Source: Cornus controversa
Lineage: Eukaryota; Streptophyta; Magnoliopsida; Cornales; Cornaceae
NCBI GenBank assembly: GCA_026545225.1
Contig: CM048846.1
Span: 90,289,270 to 90,353,269 of the forward strand
Length of the DNA stretch: 64,000 bases
Reading direction: 5' to 3'
Shown: positions 36,748 through 49,355 of the stretch, one piece after another
How the letters are laid out: each line of letters begins with the position of its first letter
Numbering within the stretch: position 1 is the first letter of the stretch
Made by a program: the position numbers and the translations under genes
Notes under the pieces: generated by a model
The model's database searches: none
What the model saw: only the letters and a program-made list of their open reading frames with translations
Told to the model about the DNA's origin: nothing

Positions 36748-39700
36748 ATCTCCACCTGTACGAGCTCGAGAGATGTTGATCAAGTTCAAGCAGTGTTGGA
36801 ACTTAATCCCTGTAACCACCTTTGTTAGCATACTGCAGTCCCGATTTTCTGAAGAAGAATGTCCCATTCGTCTACAATTTCTCGAACAAAGTGGAACCTG
36901 ACATCAATATGCTTAGTGCGACCATGATGGACTTGGTTCTTTGCCAAACAAATGGCACTCTGACTGTCGCAGAAAACCTTCACATTTTTTTGAATAATTT
37001 CCAAGTCTTTAATCAAACCATGAAGCCAGATAGCTTCCTTGAAAGCTTCTGTTACAGCTATATACTCTGCCTCTATAGTAGACAAAGCCACAGTTGACTG
37101 TAATGTTGATCTCCAACTAACTGGTCCTCTTGTCATAGTGAACACATACTAGTAGTAGATCAACACTTGTCAAGATCTCCAGCATAATTTGAATCAACAT
37201 ATCCGACTAGATGATTACCAATTGTCTTGTTTCTCTCGAATTTCAAACCAACATCCACAGTACCCTGAATGTACCGTAAAATTCATTTCACTACTTGCCA
37301 GTGACTTTTACTAAGATTGTGCATGTAACGGCTCACCATACTAACTGCATGTGAAATATCGGGTCTGGTACATACCGTTGCATACATCAGGGCACCAACT
37401 ACATTAGCATATGGAACATGATCCATTTGCTTTTTTTCATCTGAACGTAGTGACATTAATGCACTCAGTTTGAAATGTGGAGCCAATGGTGTACTTACAG
37501 GTTTAATCTCGTTATCAATGCCAAACCTCTGAAGTACTTACTTTAAATGCTGAGTCTGAGTCAAACTGATTGTGCCTTTCATTCTGTCTCTTTTGATCTC
37601 CATCCCAAGAATTTTCTTGGCCTCTCCAAGATCCTTCATTTCGAACTCTGAACTCAACTGAGTCTTCAGCATGTCGATCTCCACCTTGTTCTTAGATGCA
37701 ATTAGCATATCATCTATATATAAGAGTAAATAGACAAAAGTACCATATTAGAGTTTATGAAAGTAGACACAATGATCAAACTGACTACGTGTGTACCTCT
37801 GATCCATCATAAAGTGATCAAACTGCTTATACCACTGTCGCGGTGACTGTTTCAAACCATACAGTGACTTGCAAGCCCAGTTCTCATGTCCAGGAACTTT
37901 AAACCCATCTGGTTGAGACATGTAGATTTTGTCATCTAAATTACAATGAAGGAATGCAGTTTTCACGTCAAGCTGAGCTAGCTCAAGATCAAACTGTGCA
38001 ACCAAAGCCAATAATATTCGAATAAACGAATGCTTAACAACAGGTGAGGAAACCTCGTTGTAGTCTATTCCTTCCTTCTGAGCATAGCCTTTCACCACCA
38101 ATCTGACTTTGTATCTGATACTGTCTTTGCCAGGAACACCTTTCTTCTTGACATAGACCCATTTGCAGCCAATAACTTTCTTTCCCTTTGGAAGCTGAAC
38201 CAACTTCCAAGTCTGATTATGGTGAAGTGAGTTCATCTCTTCATCCATCGCCTTCTTCCACTTGACATTGTCTATACTTTGCACAGCTTCTCTGTAAGTG
38301 TACGGGACATCATCATCTGTCGCTGGAAGTGCGTATGCCACTATGTCTGTATATTGAGCAGGTTTTCGAATATCTCTTTTTAGTCTACTAGTGGCAATAG
38401 AGTTTGGCTACTGACTGATCACCGGTGCTGGTGCTGGAACCTCCACCTCAACTGAGATTTCGTCCTGATCAAATTCATCTTCAGGATAATCGACTGTCTA
38501 AACAGTTTTGCCTGAAACTACTGGAGCCTCAAGCTCCACCTGCTACAGAGAATTTGGGTTCTTATTATCTTTTTCTGGAACTATTTGTTTCAGTATCACA
38601 GATTCGTTAAATGTAACATCTCGGCTCAAAACAACCTTCTTTGACTCGGGACACCAGAGTCTAAATGCCTTAACTCATTCACTAAAGCCCATAAAAATAA
38701 CTTTCTTGGCTCTAGGATCCAACTTCGATTATTTAACATGAAAATATGCAGCATAACCAAATACATGCAACAAGTCATAATCTGAAGCAGGTTGTCCAGA
38801 CCATACCTCCTTGGGAGTTTTCCTATCAAGTGCAGCAGCAGGAAGTCTGTTGACAAGATGACAGGCATATACCAAAGCTTCTGCCCAAAATGCCTTGCTC
38901 AATCTGGATTGAGATAACATACATCCAACCTTTTCAACCAATGTGCGATTCATAAGTTTTGCTACACCATTCTGTTGCGGCGTGCCTGGAATTATAAAAT
39001 GTCTGACTATTCTTTGTTTTGGCAGACCTTTTGGAAAAGGATCTAACTTATATTTGCCACCATTATTTGATTTGAGCCTCTTGAGTTTCCCATCTATCTG
39101 GGTCTCAACCATCTTCTTCTATTTAAGAAAGATTTTCAGGACTTCATCCTTGTGTTTCATTATGTATACCCAGACATATCTAGAGAAATCATCAATAAAT
39201 GTCACAAACCAATGGTTACCTCCTATTGAAGCATTTTTGGAAGGTCCCCAAACGTCAGTGTGAACATAGTCCAGCGTTGCCTTGGTACGATGAATTGCAG
39301 TGCCGAACTTGACTCTTGTCTGCTTGCCCAAAACACATTGTTCGCAAAAATCAAGTTTACTAGTCTTGGCACCCTTCAATAGTCCTTGCTTTATCAAGCC
39401 TTGCAAAGCCTTCTCCCCGACATGCCTTAAGTGCATGTGCCAGAATCGGGAAGTATCAGTGCCACATCTTCGGAACTGCTGTAGATGGCTGCTCTCCCTG
39501 TGACTGTATGCCCATCCAGGAAATATAGATTTCCTTTTCGAGTACCCTTCATCGCCAGAAATGCACCACGTACAACCTTCAGGACTCCATTTTCAATGGT
39601 CACCTTGTAACAGCTAGAGTCTAAGACCCCCAGTGAGATGAGGTTCTTTTTCAAATTTGGAATATATCGGACATCCATAAGTCATCTGATTGTACCATCG

Positions 39701-40794
39701 TGCATCTTCAAATGAACTGTTCTTATCCCCTTTGTCTGGCAGGCATTGTCGTTACCCATAAGCACAACTCCTCCATCGAACTCCTGAAAGCTTGAGAACC
39801 ACTACCTGTTAGGACATATATGGTAGGAACATCCGGAATCCAGAATCCACCTAACAGACTGATTGTCTGATGATGAAACTGTAAAAGTTGATTCCTCATT
39901 GTCATCTACTTTTATTGCAATATTCACTTTTGCCCTGTTTTTGTTTGGATAATCTTTCTTCCAGTGCCCTTTCTGGTGACAAAAGGCACACTCATCTTTT
40001 GCAAGACGTCTTCTTGATGATTCTCCTCCTTTTGACTTCGAGCGAGATCTTCCTTGCCCTGTGGATTCATCAGATTTTTTGTTGTTAGTCCCGTCTCTGG
40101 CTACAGTTAATGCTTCCGATGTTGAGTCCCTGTGATCATGCTGATCCCTTTTTTGATACTCATTATTCACCAAAGCATTAGAAACATCTATGAATTTAAC
40201 CTTATCTTTTCCATATAGCAGAGTAGTGGTTAAATGATCATAGTTTTCAGGCAAAGAATTTAATAACAACAGAGTCTTATCTTCATCGACAATATCAACA
40301 TCTAAATTTTGTAAATCGACAAGAATTTTGTTGAAATTATCTAAATGCTCAATCATAGAAGTACCTATTTTATACCGTAATCGAAAGAGCTTCTTCTTTA
40401 GGTAGAGTCGATTCTCTACATTTTTTGTAATATACTTATCCCCCAGTTTCTTCCAGAGACTTGTTGTCCTAGTCTCCTTCATGACAAAGTATTTCTGGTC
40501 TTTGGCTAAGCACAGTCAAATTGTGCCACAAGCTTGATGATTCACAAAATTCAGTCTTCATCAGAAAAATCCTTGGGCTTGTCATCCAAGGCAATATGAG
40601 ACCCTTCTCGGAACAGTAAATCCAGAACTTCACATTACCACATACCAAAATTATTCGTGCCATCGAATTTCTCCACCTCAAACTTTGCATTTGACAACAT
40701 GGTTCTCCGAACAGAACTACTTGTAGACGGTTCACTAGTGCTTCTAGACTCAGTATCAGTTATTTCAGCCATAGGAGGGGCTCAAGTGCGATAA

Positions 40795-41010
40795 ACAGGA
40801 ATTGCAGGGACTGAATTACAATTTCTAAAAACTCCAGGGGTTGTATTATAATTTCCAAAAACTCCAGGGGCTGAATTACAATTTACAGAAACTCCAGGGG
40901 CTGAATTATAATTTACAAAAACTCTGGGGGCTGAATTGCACTTTCTAAAAACTCCAAGGGCAAGGGCCGAATTACAATTTTTAGAAACTCTAGGGGCCGA
41001 ATTATAATTT
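40795..41010. repeat. Six ~35-40-bp tandem repeats in the copia leader
   Basis: Unit 'aaaactccaggggctgaatt' plus 'acaatttac', repeated about six times with point differences, between the primer-binding site and gag of the copia fossil. Confidence 0.85.
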
Positions 41011-41526
41011 CAGAAAGTCAAGCAACGTGGCTGACACGTGGCACCATTTGCTGACATGGCGGACGAGTCAAATGCTTAGTCAGCGAGTTGACTCAATCCA
41101 GACTCGCTGAGTCAGCTCAAATGCAGAAATAGGTGTTTGCAACGCGTGGGTGGCGATTGGGCGCGTGGGCATGTGGAAATCACTCATCTTCTTCCTCTAG
41201 TATGAGTGAAGTGCGTGAGAGGCGTGTAAGGGACGCTCCGTTCTCTCTACTAGCACGTGAGAGCGCATGGGGAGCGTGCACTTCACGCGATTTCTTCTGG
41301 CAGAGCGTGAGGGCTCTTCCAACCTCCGTTTGATCTCCGGTTTGTTCCTTTGGACTCGTATCGCTAAGATTTACCCTCCAGTATGCTCAAAGCTCAAGTT
41401 TGAGCACGTTGAATTTCTGACAGTGAGCAAAAAATACTCTGAACCAAGGTTCTGATACCAATTTGTTGTGCCAAAAGCCCAGAAATTCAGCAAACAAAAC
41501 ACCACACACAAATACACAGAGATTTA

Positions 41527-41895
41527 AATCGGATGACATTACTTTATGATTTCGAATTGTTATTTTCTAACAATGTAAAACTTCAACTGCACTATATAAT
41601 AGTTTTATCGCATGGATGTAAAACTTTGACAACATTGTGTTATAATTTTACTACACAAAACCTTTAGCAGAGTTTCATTTTTTTGCAAGGTTGAATCAAT
41701 ATTATTGATTAACGAGAGTAAACCTTCTTGTATCAGCATTGGTGAGAGTTTACCTGACATTTGAAAAGAGTGAGGAATTCGATTCTTTTGGTAATCCAAT
41801 AATGATTATGCATTAAAGATAAAAGTAAATGTTATACACACTATTACCATGTGAACTCAAATACCTAGCTTTCTTTCATTTCAATAATAAATTAT
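41527..41895. repeat. Tandem ~400-bp repeat family, copy A (split from copy B by a solo LTR)
   Basis: Begins with 'aaatcggatgacattactt' and aligns with 43124-43490 (copy B) and 43540-43765 (copy C). Motifs such as 'acaatgtaaaact', 'ttttactacacaaaacctt' and 'cagcattggtgagagttta' recur in order. A solo LTR (41896-43074) sits at the A/B boundary. Family unknown; no coding. Confidence 0.75.
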
Positions 41896-43074
41896 TGACG
41901 GGTGTAGAATAATGGATGTTTGTCGTTGCTTCTCTACACTTTGTACAAAAATAATAAAACCTGCAAAAACTTTACTAAAAACTGTATAGTAGTAAGCAGG
42001 ATCGAACCACTCTCAAGTGAGATTTCGAATGAGCTCAAATTCACACACTAATTTATGGAATGAAAATTATTTTTTTAAAAAAATATTTTTTATTTTGGAA
42101 TTATAATGAACAAATGAAACTATAATAATAAAATAAATCTCAAGGGAAGGGAATCCACCACCATGAATCCACATAAATAAATTTTCTAATATTCTTATCT
42201 AATTTTTCCTCTAATAATCAATACATTTCACCAATCCAATTAGAACTTGGAAAGATGAAGGAAAATATGGAATAAAAAAGAATGACTTGATTATATATGA
42301 GAGAGATATTTCTTTACTTAATTTGATGCACATTGGCTAGGTAAACAGAGGTAGGCATTCTTCGAATTACCATTATTTGGCAAACACAAGGAATCCTCCC
42401 TCTAATTTTAGAAAATAAAAATTTAGAATAGAATAGTAGAAGAATGCTCTTGGGAGAAAAAATTAGAAAAAAAAATAAAAGAACTTACTTATATTTCATC
42501 ATAGTGGCTCCATCACTCCTTTGAGAGTTGTGTTTACAAGAAAAAAGAAAATGAATACAAAAAAATTATTTACAACTACACTTTATTTTTTTCTACAATT
42601 TCTAACTCCCTTCACCATCCCCTAAGACCCCCTATTTATAGAGTTAAAGGGAAATGGTTTAGGTGAGAAAATTTTTAAATACAAAATTCAAAAACAAAAA
42701 TTCGAAATACAAAATTTGAAATATAAAATTCAAAATACAAAATTTTGAATTTAAATATCTAATATTTGATCTCCATAACTTTAATTTGTATTCTGGACTG
42801 CAGACGTGGCCGTGCAAAAAAGTATTTTGCAAAGTTTTGAACTTGAGACCTCTTATGAAATAGATTGCACAAAATACCATCTCTCCTACAATTCTTCTAA
42901 TGTTTATCTTTGGCTATATATATCCTTTTTAAGCCTTTTCTACTGCTTTTCTTCCTATTTGAAAATTAACCCCTATAAAACATAAAATGCAAAGATAAGA
43001 ACATTTAAATAAAATAAAAGATGAATTAAAAACTTATTTTGGGATATAAAATAACATGTTTTGTGCACTTATCA
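41896..43074 (-). mobile_element. Solo LTR, same family as the 48170-53509 element
   Basis: 1179 bp, TG...CA, with the perfect 5-bp target duplication attat (41891-41895 and 43075-43079). It aligns along its length with the LTR at 48170-49355, at visibly lower identity than that element's own LTRs show to each other. On the minus strand it starts tgataagtgcacaaaac. A lone LTR with its target duplication intact is the usual product of recombination between two LTRs. Confidence 0.92.
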
Positions 43075-43079
43075 ATTAT

Positions 43080-43770
43080 TCACACAGTATAAGATCTAAT
43101 GGGATTTACCTTCATATTGATATTTAAATCGGATGGCATTACTTTATGATTTCAAATTGTCGTTTTATAACAATCTAAAACTTTCACTGCACTATGTAAT
43201 AATTTTACTACATGATTTATTGCATTGTGTTCTAATTTTACTGTACAAAACCTTAAGCATGTTACCATTTTTTGGTAAAGGTTTTCCATTCATTATTAAG
43301 TGACGAGAGCATACCTTCTTGTTTCAGCATTGGTGAGAGTTTATTTGACATTTGAAAAGAGTGAGAAATCCGATTCCTTTGTTAACCCAAGAATGATTAT
43401 ACATTGAAGATAAAAGTAAAGGTTACACACATTATTATCATATAAACTCAAATGCCCAGCTTCTTTCATTTTAAACCATAAATGCGTCACACAAAAGATC
43501 TATTAGAATTCACCTTTATGTTGGCATTTCAACCGGATGACATTCCTTTATGATATCAAATTGTCATTTTCTAACAATGTAAAACTTTAACTATACTGTG
43601 TAATAGTTTTGCTACATGGATGTAAAACTTTTACTACATTATGCTATAATTTTATTGCATAACACCTTAGGCATTGCTTTATGATTAATAATGTAAAACT
43701 TTAATTGTATTATGTAGTAATTTTACTTCACAAAACCTTAAGCATGGTACTATTTTTTGTAAGGGTTGAA
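43080..43770. repeat. Tandem ~400-bp repeat family, copies B and C
   Basis: Copy B starts near 43085 ('agtataagatctaatggga') and copy C near 43493 ('caaaagatctattagaattc'), a period of about 408 bp. Copy C is shortened. Copies are moderately diverged from each other and from copy A. Confidence 0.75.
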
Positions 43771-43779
43771 TAAACATTA

Positions 43780-44640
43780 TAGAGAGAGAAAGTTATGAAG
43801 GTGGATATAGAGAAAGATTGAAAAATGAGAGAAAGAGTTGTAGAGAGAGAGAAATAGAGAGAGAGAGGACATTAATTATGAGATCCACCTATCGGTCAAA
43901 GGTATTTTACCATTGTTTATAAAAAGGTAAGTAAGGACAAGATGGTATTTTTTTTTATTCTTGGCATTTTGGTACTTTTTTTTCTTAGTGTCATTGGGTA
44001 AAGTGCAGAGAGGTAGTTTGGACCTGTGAATTGACCAAAAGTGAAAAATGTCAAATACGTAATTACTTTTGTATAAGTTGCTTTTTTAACATATAGTATT
44101 TGAAAGTTGGTATATTTGTAAATTGGCCACCAAAAGTGGTCATAATTTAAATTAACCCTATACACACACACATAAGAGAGAGGAGGAGGAGGAAGGGAGA
44201 GAAGGAAAAAAATGAAGCCTATCTTGTTTGTGGGTTTAGAGAGAGAGGGAGAGAGAGAGAATTATTCAATTTTTTTTTTTTTTTGTTAATGAAGTCAACA
44301 TACTCAAATTTTAGTAAGGGCAAAACGATAATTTAACATGTAATTAATTCTGACTGGGGGTGTCAGAGTTATTTCACCATAGTTTCATCCACATGTAATT
44401 TGGACAAACCTAATGGAAGGTTAGGGTAATTCACACTAATATTAAATATATGCATTAGAAGTTCGAATTGAAATCCTCTACCATAATGGGTAGGTGTTGT
44501 ACCTGTGCGGTAGAGGACACGACATCGCTTTAATAAATTTTGCCAAACTAATTCAAAAGGCTATCAGTTATTTGAGATATATTTTTGGTGATAATATTGT
44601 ATTATAACGTAGTTTTGAATCTTATGCTAAGAAAAGAGAT
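43780..44640. other. Spacer with GA microsatellites and Mutator-like MITE remnants
   Basis: GA-rich tracts at 43779-43868 and 44175-44262. 'gggtaaagtgcagagaggta' (43995) and, inverted, 'gggtaattcac' (44425-44435) resemble Mutator-MITE ends, but they do not pair convincingly with each other. No gene. Confidence 0.4.
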
Positions 44641-44851
44641 AACAAGTCAATAATTTAGCTTATCAAAACGGAGTTAGTACTTGGTACAACACGGGTACGT
44701 GTGATAACAAGTCAACAATTTAACTTACTAGTTAATCAAAACGGCATTGGTACTGGGTACAGCACGGGTACGTGTAATAACAAGTCAATAATTTAACTCA
44801 CTAATTAATCAAAACGGCATTGGCACCGGGTACAACATGTACCCGGTACCA
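44639..44851. repeat. Three tandem 65-73-bp repeats ending in a perfect hairpin
   Basis: Three copies of 'aacaagtcaataatttaac', a variable joint, and 'aaaacggcattggtac' plus 'gggtac'. The third ends in a perfect inverted repeat accgggtac/gtacccggt (44825-44833 and 44839-44847, 5-nt loop). Lies just upstream of the gag-protease retroelement fossil and may belong to its LTR region. Confidence 0.8.
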
Positions 44852-44879
44852 CAAAGGATTTCAATTCTAGAAGTTCATA

Positions 44880-47800
44880 TGGTTAAATAAGTTACGATGT
44901 GAAAGCTCCAATTTTACCATCTTCTACATAATCAAATTGATGGAGTATTTGACTCCAATTATAAGTTAGGTGACGTGAGTGATTGTAATTTATATGACGT
45001 GCATGAGAGATAAACTTTGACCAGTACTTTTCTATCTTTAGATAAGTCTAGAAAACTGATGAGCTAGTCTCCTACAAGGACATGTTCCCATTTGACTGCT
45101 ATAAATGCAGTGACGGTTTATATACCGGGTACGCAATTAATACCTTCTGAGTACCTTTACAACTTTTAAAGTATTTTCGATATCTGACTTAAGCGTCAGA
45201 GTGTAATTGGCTGGCACTAGCCGGTGGCTTTTCGATTATCTTTTGTTTTTCCTTTTATAGGTTGGCGTTTGACCAAATTGAGAGTGGATTTGTGCTTCAT
45301 CAGTTGGTACTGTCTGTGGGAATCGAACCCATGATCACGTGGTTAAAAGCCACTGGAGAAGCAATCGAGATGGAACAAACCCCATTCACCTAGTTCTGTC
45401 TGAAAGAGTTCGTACTCATGGGGATTCGGGGTTCATGGCTCGTACTCATGGAGATTCGGGGCAGCCATAGGAAATTGCTTATTATGACATGGAGATGTAA
45501 GACCTCAAAGCTAAGGTAGAGAGTATGACCCATGTCATTAAAGGGAGAGGCCCCGCTACAGTGGAGGATCTGGTCCAACAAACTAACCTCCCTTTTACCT
45601 ATGAAGTAATGAATTGTCCTTTGCCTAACAAGTTCAAGGTACACACCCTTGAAAACTTTGATAGGATCAAGGATCCACTAGACTATCTGGAGACCTACAA
45701 GGCTCTGATGTACCTCCGAGGAGTGCTAGATGAAATCATGTGCAAAGCCTTTCCCACTGCATTGAAAGGTTCTATCCGAGCATGATTCAATGGCCTGAAA
45801 GTTGCGTCAATACATTTCTTCAAGGAGTTGAGACGGTTGTTTGTGAGAAATTTCATTGCAACCCGAAGACATAGGAAACTTATGACTTATTTTTTGAACA
45901 TAAGGCATACCAAAGGAGAATGGTTGCGAGATTACATCAATTGGTTTAACAAAGAGATGTTGCAGGTTGATGCTTTGGACGACAAGGTAGCAGTTACCAC
46001 GTTCATGGGAAGCTTGTAACCCTCAAAGTTTTTGTAATCAATCTCTAAACATCCACCAAAAAGCATGTTAAAACTACTCATAAAAGCTCAAAAGTACATG
46101 AATGTCGAGGATACTTAAATGCACGGAGGAAAAAAAGAGATGATGACAAAAAGACAGACAAAAAGGAGAGGACATTCTGTTAAGGAAAAAAGGGACTCCA
46201 AATATGGCAAAACAATGCGAGATCAGGGTGATGGGTCATCGCATCAAAGTAAGGGATTCAGTTTTACCCCATTAAATACATCGATAAGTCAAATTCTCCT
46301 ATATATTCAAGATGATCCGACAGTAACATACCCCCAAAACTAAGAACTAATCCCACTAAGAGATCTCGTGACAAGTATTGCATATTTCAATGTGATCATA
46401 GACATGACACAGACGAGTGCATAAACTTAAAAAGGCAAGTTGAAAGCCTGGTTCGTAGGGGCTAGCTGCGTAGATTTATGATTGGAGATGAGAGGCGAGC
46501 ACAGAACCGACCACGGGATGACAAAGATGACAACACTAGAAAAAACCCTTCATTGGGAGAAGTCAAAATTATCTTGAGTGGGTTTGCAAGTGGTGGAGAG
46601 TCCAAGGCGGCTCGAAAAGCGCATGTGAGGAAAGTTCAAAATTTCTACGAAGTGGGCAAAGTGAGTGAATCACCTCCTCAAACCAAACACCTTTGAATAA
46701 AAGATCATATCATAACTTTCTTAGAGGCAGATGTGAAGGGAATTCAACAGCCACATGACGATGCCCTAGTTGTCACACTGACTATCGTCAATTTCACAAT
46801 CAGGCGGGTACTAATTGACAATGACAGTTCTGCTAATATCCTGCTTGTAAAAGCCTTCAACCAAATGAATATCGGTAGGGAAAAACTCAAGCCTACTAAG
46901 TCCCCGCTTATCGGATTCTTTGGGGAAAAGCTCTTTCCACTTGGGGTCATTGTCATTCCAAACACCGCTGGTGTAAGTCTAAGGCAAGTCACAAAGATGA
47001 TGACCTTCGTTGTGGTAGATTGTCCGTCTACTTATAATGTCATTGTGGGAAGAACTACATTGAATGCCATGAAGGCAATTACCTCCACTTACCATCTCCT
47101 CGTGAGGTTCCCTACTGACTATGGCATTAGGGAGCTAAGAGAAAATCAAACTATTGCCCGAGAATGTTATGCCACTTCTCTAAAAATGAAGAAGATGTCG
47201 GAAGCATTGAGCAATGAGAAAATACTATCAGTAAGGCTTTTTCTTTATAAGTTACATTTACTTTGATAAGTTCCAGTTGAAACTTAGTTTACTACCGAGC
47301 TTTAGGGCGATAACTTTGGGGTTTTGTCTTGAGTAGTCCCTATTGTTACTTTTCGTTTCAAAGTATGTTGTTGTAATTAAAAAAGTGAACAAATAACTCC
47401 ACTAGGGCACACCTTTGCAGAGGGCCTTTAATGAAAAAGGTGGGATGAATTAATTCCGATAACATTGTCAATCAACCCCACTGGAAGACACCTCTTCAAA
47501 GGGCCTTTAATGAAAAATGCGGAATGAATTAATTTTGAGAATATTGTTAATCAACTCCACTAGGGCACACCTCTTTAGAGGGCCTTTAATGAAAAAGGTA
47601 GGATAAATTAATTTTAAGAACATTATCAATCAACCCCACTAGGGCACACCTCTTCAGAGAGTCTTTTAATGAAAAAGGTGAGATGAATTAATTCCAATAA
47701 CATTGTTAATCAACCCCACTAGGACACACCTCTTTTGAGGGCCTTTAAAGAGAAAGGCGAGATGAATTAATTATAAGAACATTGTTAATCAACCCCACTG

Positions 47801-47990
47801 GGGCACACCTCTTCAGAGGGCCTTTTAATGAAAAATGTGGGATGAATTAATTCTGAAAACATTGTTAATTAATTCCACTGAGGCACACCCCTTCATAGAG
47901 CATTTAATGAAAAAGATGGGATGAATTAATTTCAAGAACATTGTTAATCAACCCACGGGGCCACACTTCTTCTTGAGGGCCTTTAACTTT
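44880..47990 (+). mobile_element. Ty3/gypsy (Tat-like) gag-protease retroelement fossil
   Basis: An LTR-like end is visible up to about 45302, with a promoter-like 'tgctataaatgcag' (45098) and 'ctgacttaagcgtcagagtg' (45185), wording typical of Tat-lineage LTRs, followed by 'ttggtactgtctgtgggaat', the usual start of their internal region. Gag pieces (about 45.5-46.1 kb: FDRIKDPLDYLETYKALM, FKELRRLFVRNFIATR) and a retropepsin-like domain (about 46.73-47.2 kb) follow. The usual Asp-Ser-Gly is not seen in this copy. No reverse transcriptase or integrase is recognisable and no second LTR was found. Several frame interruptions: broken. An ~80-bp tandem array lies at its 3' side, where this lineage is known to carry variable tandem repeats. 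Confidence 0.75.
47399..47985. repeat. Tandem array of seven to eight ~80-bp units
   Basis: Unit 'ccactagggcacacctc' followed by 'agagggcctttaatgaaaa' and 'gggatgaattaatt' and 'aacattgttaatcaac'. Starts lie near 47399, 47478, 47557, 47637, 47716, 47796, 47876 and 47955 (last partial). Copies are about 80-90% alike by eye. Confidence 0.9.
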
Positions 47991-48169
47991 TAGATTCTGT
48001 GCGTTTTATAGTAATTTATTGAGCACTTCACAACTTTATAACATAAAATATAACCATATCTCGCGGTAACCTTCTTTTGGATGTTTTTGATAACGAATTA
48101 AAAAACTCTTTCATATACAAAAAAAAATATTATTCACTTTTTTGAGAGAGATTTGGGACCTTGGTCAAT

Positions 48170-49355
48170 TGACGAGTGTAGATTAATGGATGTTTGTCGT
48201 TGCTTTCCTACACTTCGTACAAAAAATAATAAAACCTGCAAAAACTTTACTAAAAACTGTATAGTAGTAAGCAGGGTCGAACCACTCTCAAGTGAGATTT
48301 CGAATGAGCTCAAATTCACACACTAACTTATGGAATAAAAATTATTTTTAAAAAAAACATTTTTTATTTTGGAATTATAATGAATAAATGAAACTATAAT
48401 AATAAAATAAATCTTAAGGGAAGGGAATCCACCACCATGAATCCACATAAATAAATTTTATAATATTCTTATATAGTTTTTCCTCCAATAATCAATACAC
48501 TTCACCAATCCAATTAGAACTTAGAAAGATGAAGGAAAATATGGAATAAAAAAGAATGACTTGATTATATATAAGAGAGACATTTCTTTACTTAATCTGA
48601 TGCACATTGGCTAGGTAAACAGAGGTAGGCATTCTTCGAATTACCATTATTTGGCAAACACGAAAAATCCTTCCTCTACTTTTAGAAAATAAAATCCAGA
48701 ATAGAAGAGTAGAAGAATGCTCTTGGGAGGAAAAAGTAGACAAGAAAATAAAACAACTTACCTATACTTCAGCCATGGTGGCTTCATCACTCCCTTGAGA
48801 ATTGTGTTTATAAGAAAAAGAAAATAAATACAAAAAAAAATATATTTACAACTACACTTTATTTTTTTCTACAATTTCTAACTCCCCTCACCATCCCCTA
48901 AGACCCCCTATTTATAGAGTTAGAGGGGAATGGTTTAGGTGGGAAAATTTTAAAATACAAAATTCAAAATACAAATTTGAAATTCAAAATTCAAAATTCA
49001 AAAACAAAAATTCAAAATACAAAATTTTGAATTTGAATATCTAAAATTTGATTTCCATATCTTTAATTTCAATTCTGGACTGCAGATGTGGCCGTGTACA
49101 AAATATTTGGCAAAGTTTTGAACTTGAGACCTCTTGTGAAGTAGATTGCACAGAATACCATCTCTCCTACAATTCTTCTTATGTTCATCTTTGGCTTTAT
49201 ATATCCTTTTTAGCCCTCTTTTGCTGCTTTTCTTCTTCTTTGGAAATCAACCCCTATAAAACATAAAATGCAAAGATAAAAATCTTTAAATAAAATAAAA
49301 GATGAATTAAAAACTTATTTTAGGATATAAAATAGCAAGTTTTGTGCACTTATCA
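48170..49355 (-). repeat. Left LTR (3' LTR) of the gene-less element
   Basis: TG...CA, 1186 bp. Includes a 'cccctatttatagagtta' promoter-like segment (48907) in antisense and a run of 'aattcaaaa' repeats (48955-49025). Confidence 0.88.

Larger units (their letters stand above)
36410..41527 (-). mobile_element. Ty1/copia LTR retrotransposon fossil
   Basis: Read on the minus strand it follows the copia order. A partial LTR lies at the 41.46-41.53 kb end, then a Met-tRNA-type primer-binding site (41448-41460), a leader with short tandem repeats, and gag with a CCHC zinc knuckle (around 40 kb). A protease with an Asp-Ser-Gly motif (~39.83 kb), integrase (~39.4-38.7 kb), reverse transcriptase (~38.3-37.7 kb) and RNase H (~37.45-36.83 kb) follow. 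A purine-rich tract precedes an LTR at 36410-36747. The protein wording is closest to the Tork-like copia lineage. The frames are interrupted about ten times, so it is clearly broken and old. I found no matching target duplication because the far flank is another repeat. Confidence 0.9.

Noticed and set aside
47399-47985. Array considered as a CRISPR
   Set aside because: Units are contiguous and diverged along their whole length, with no unique spacers, and the DNA is plant nuclear.
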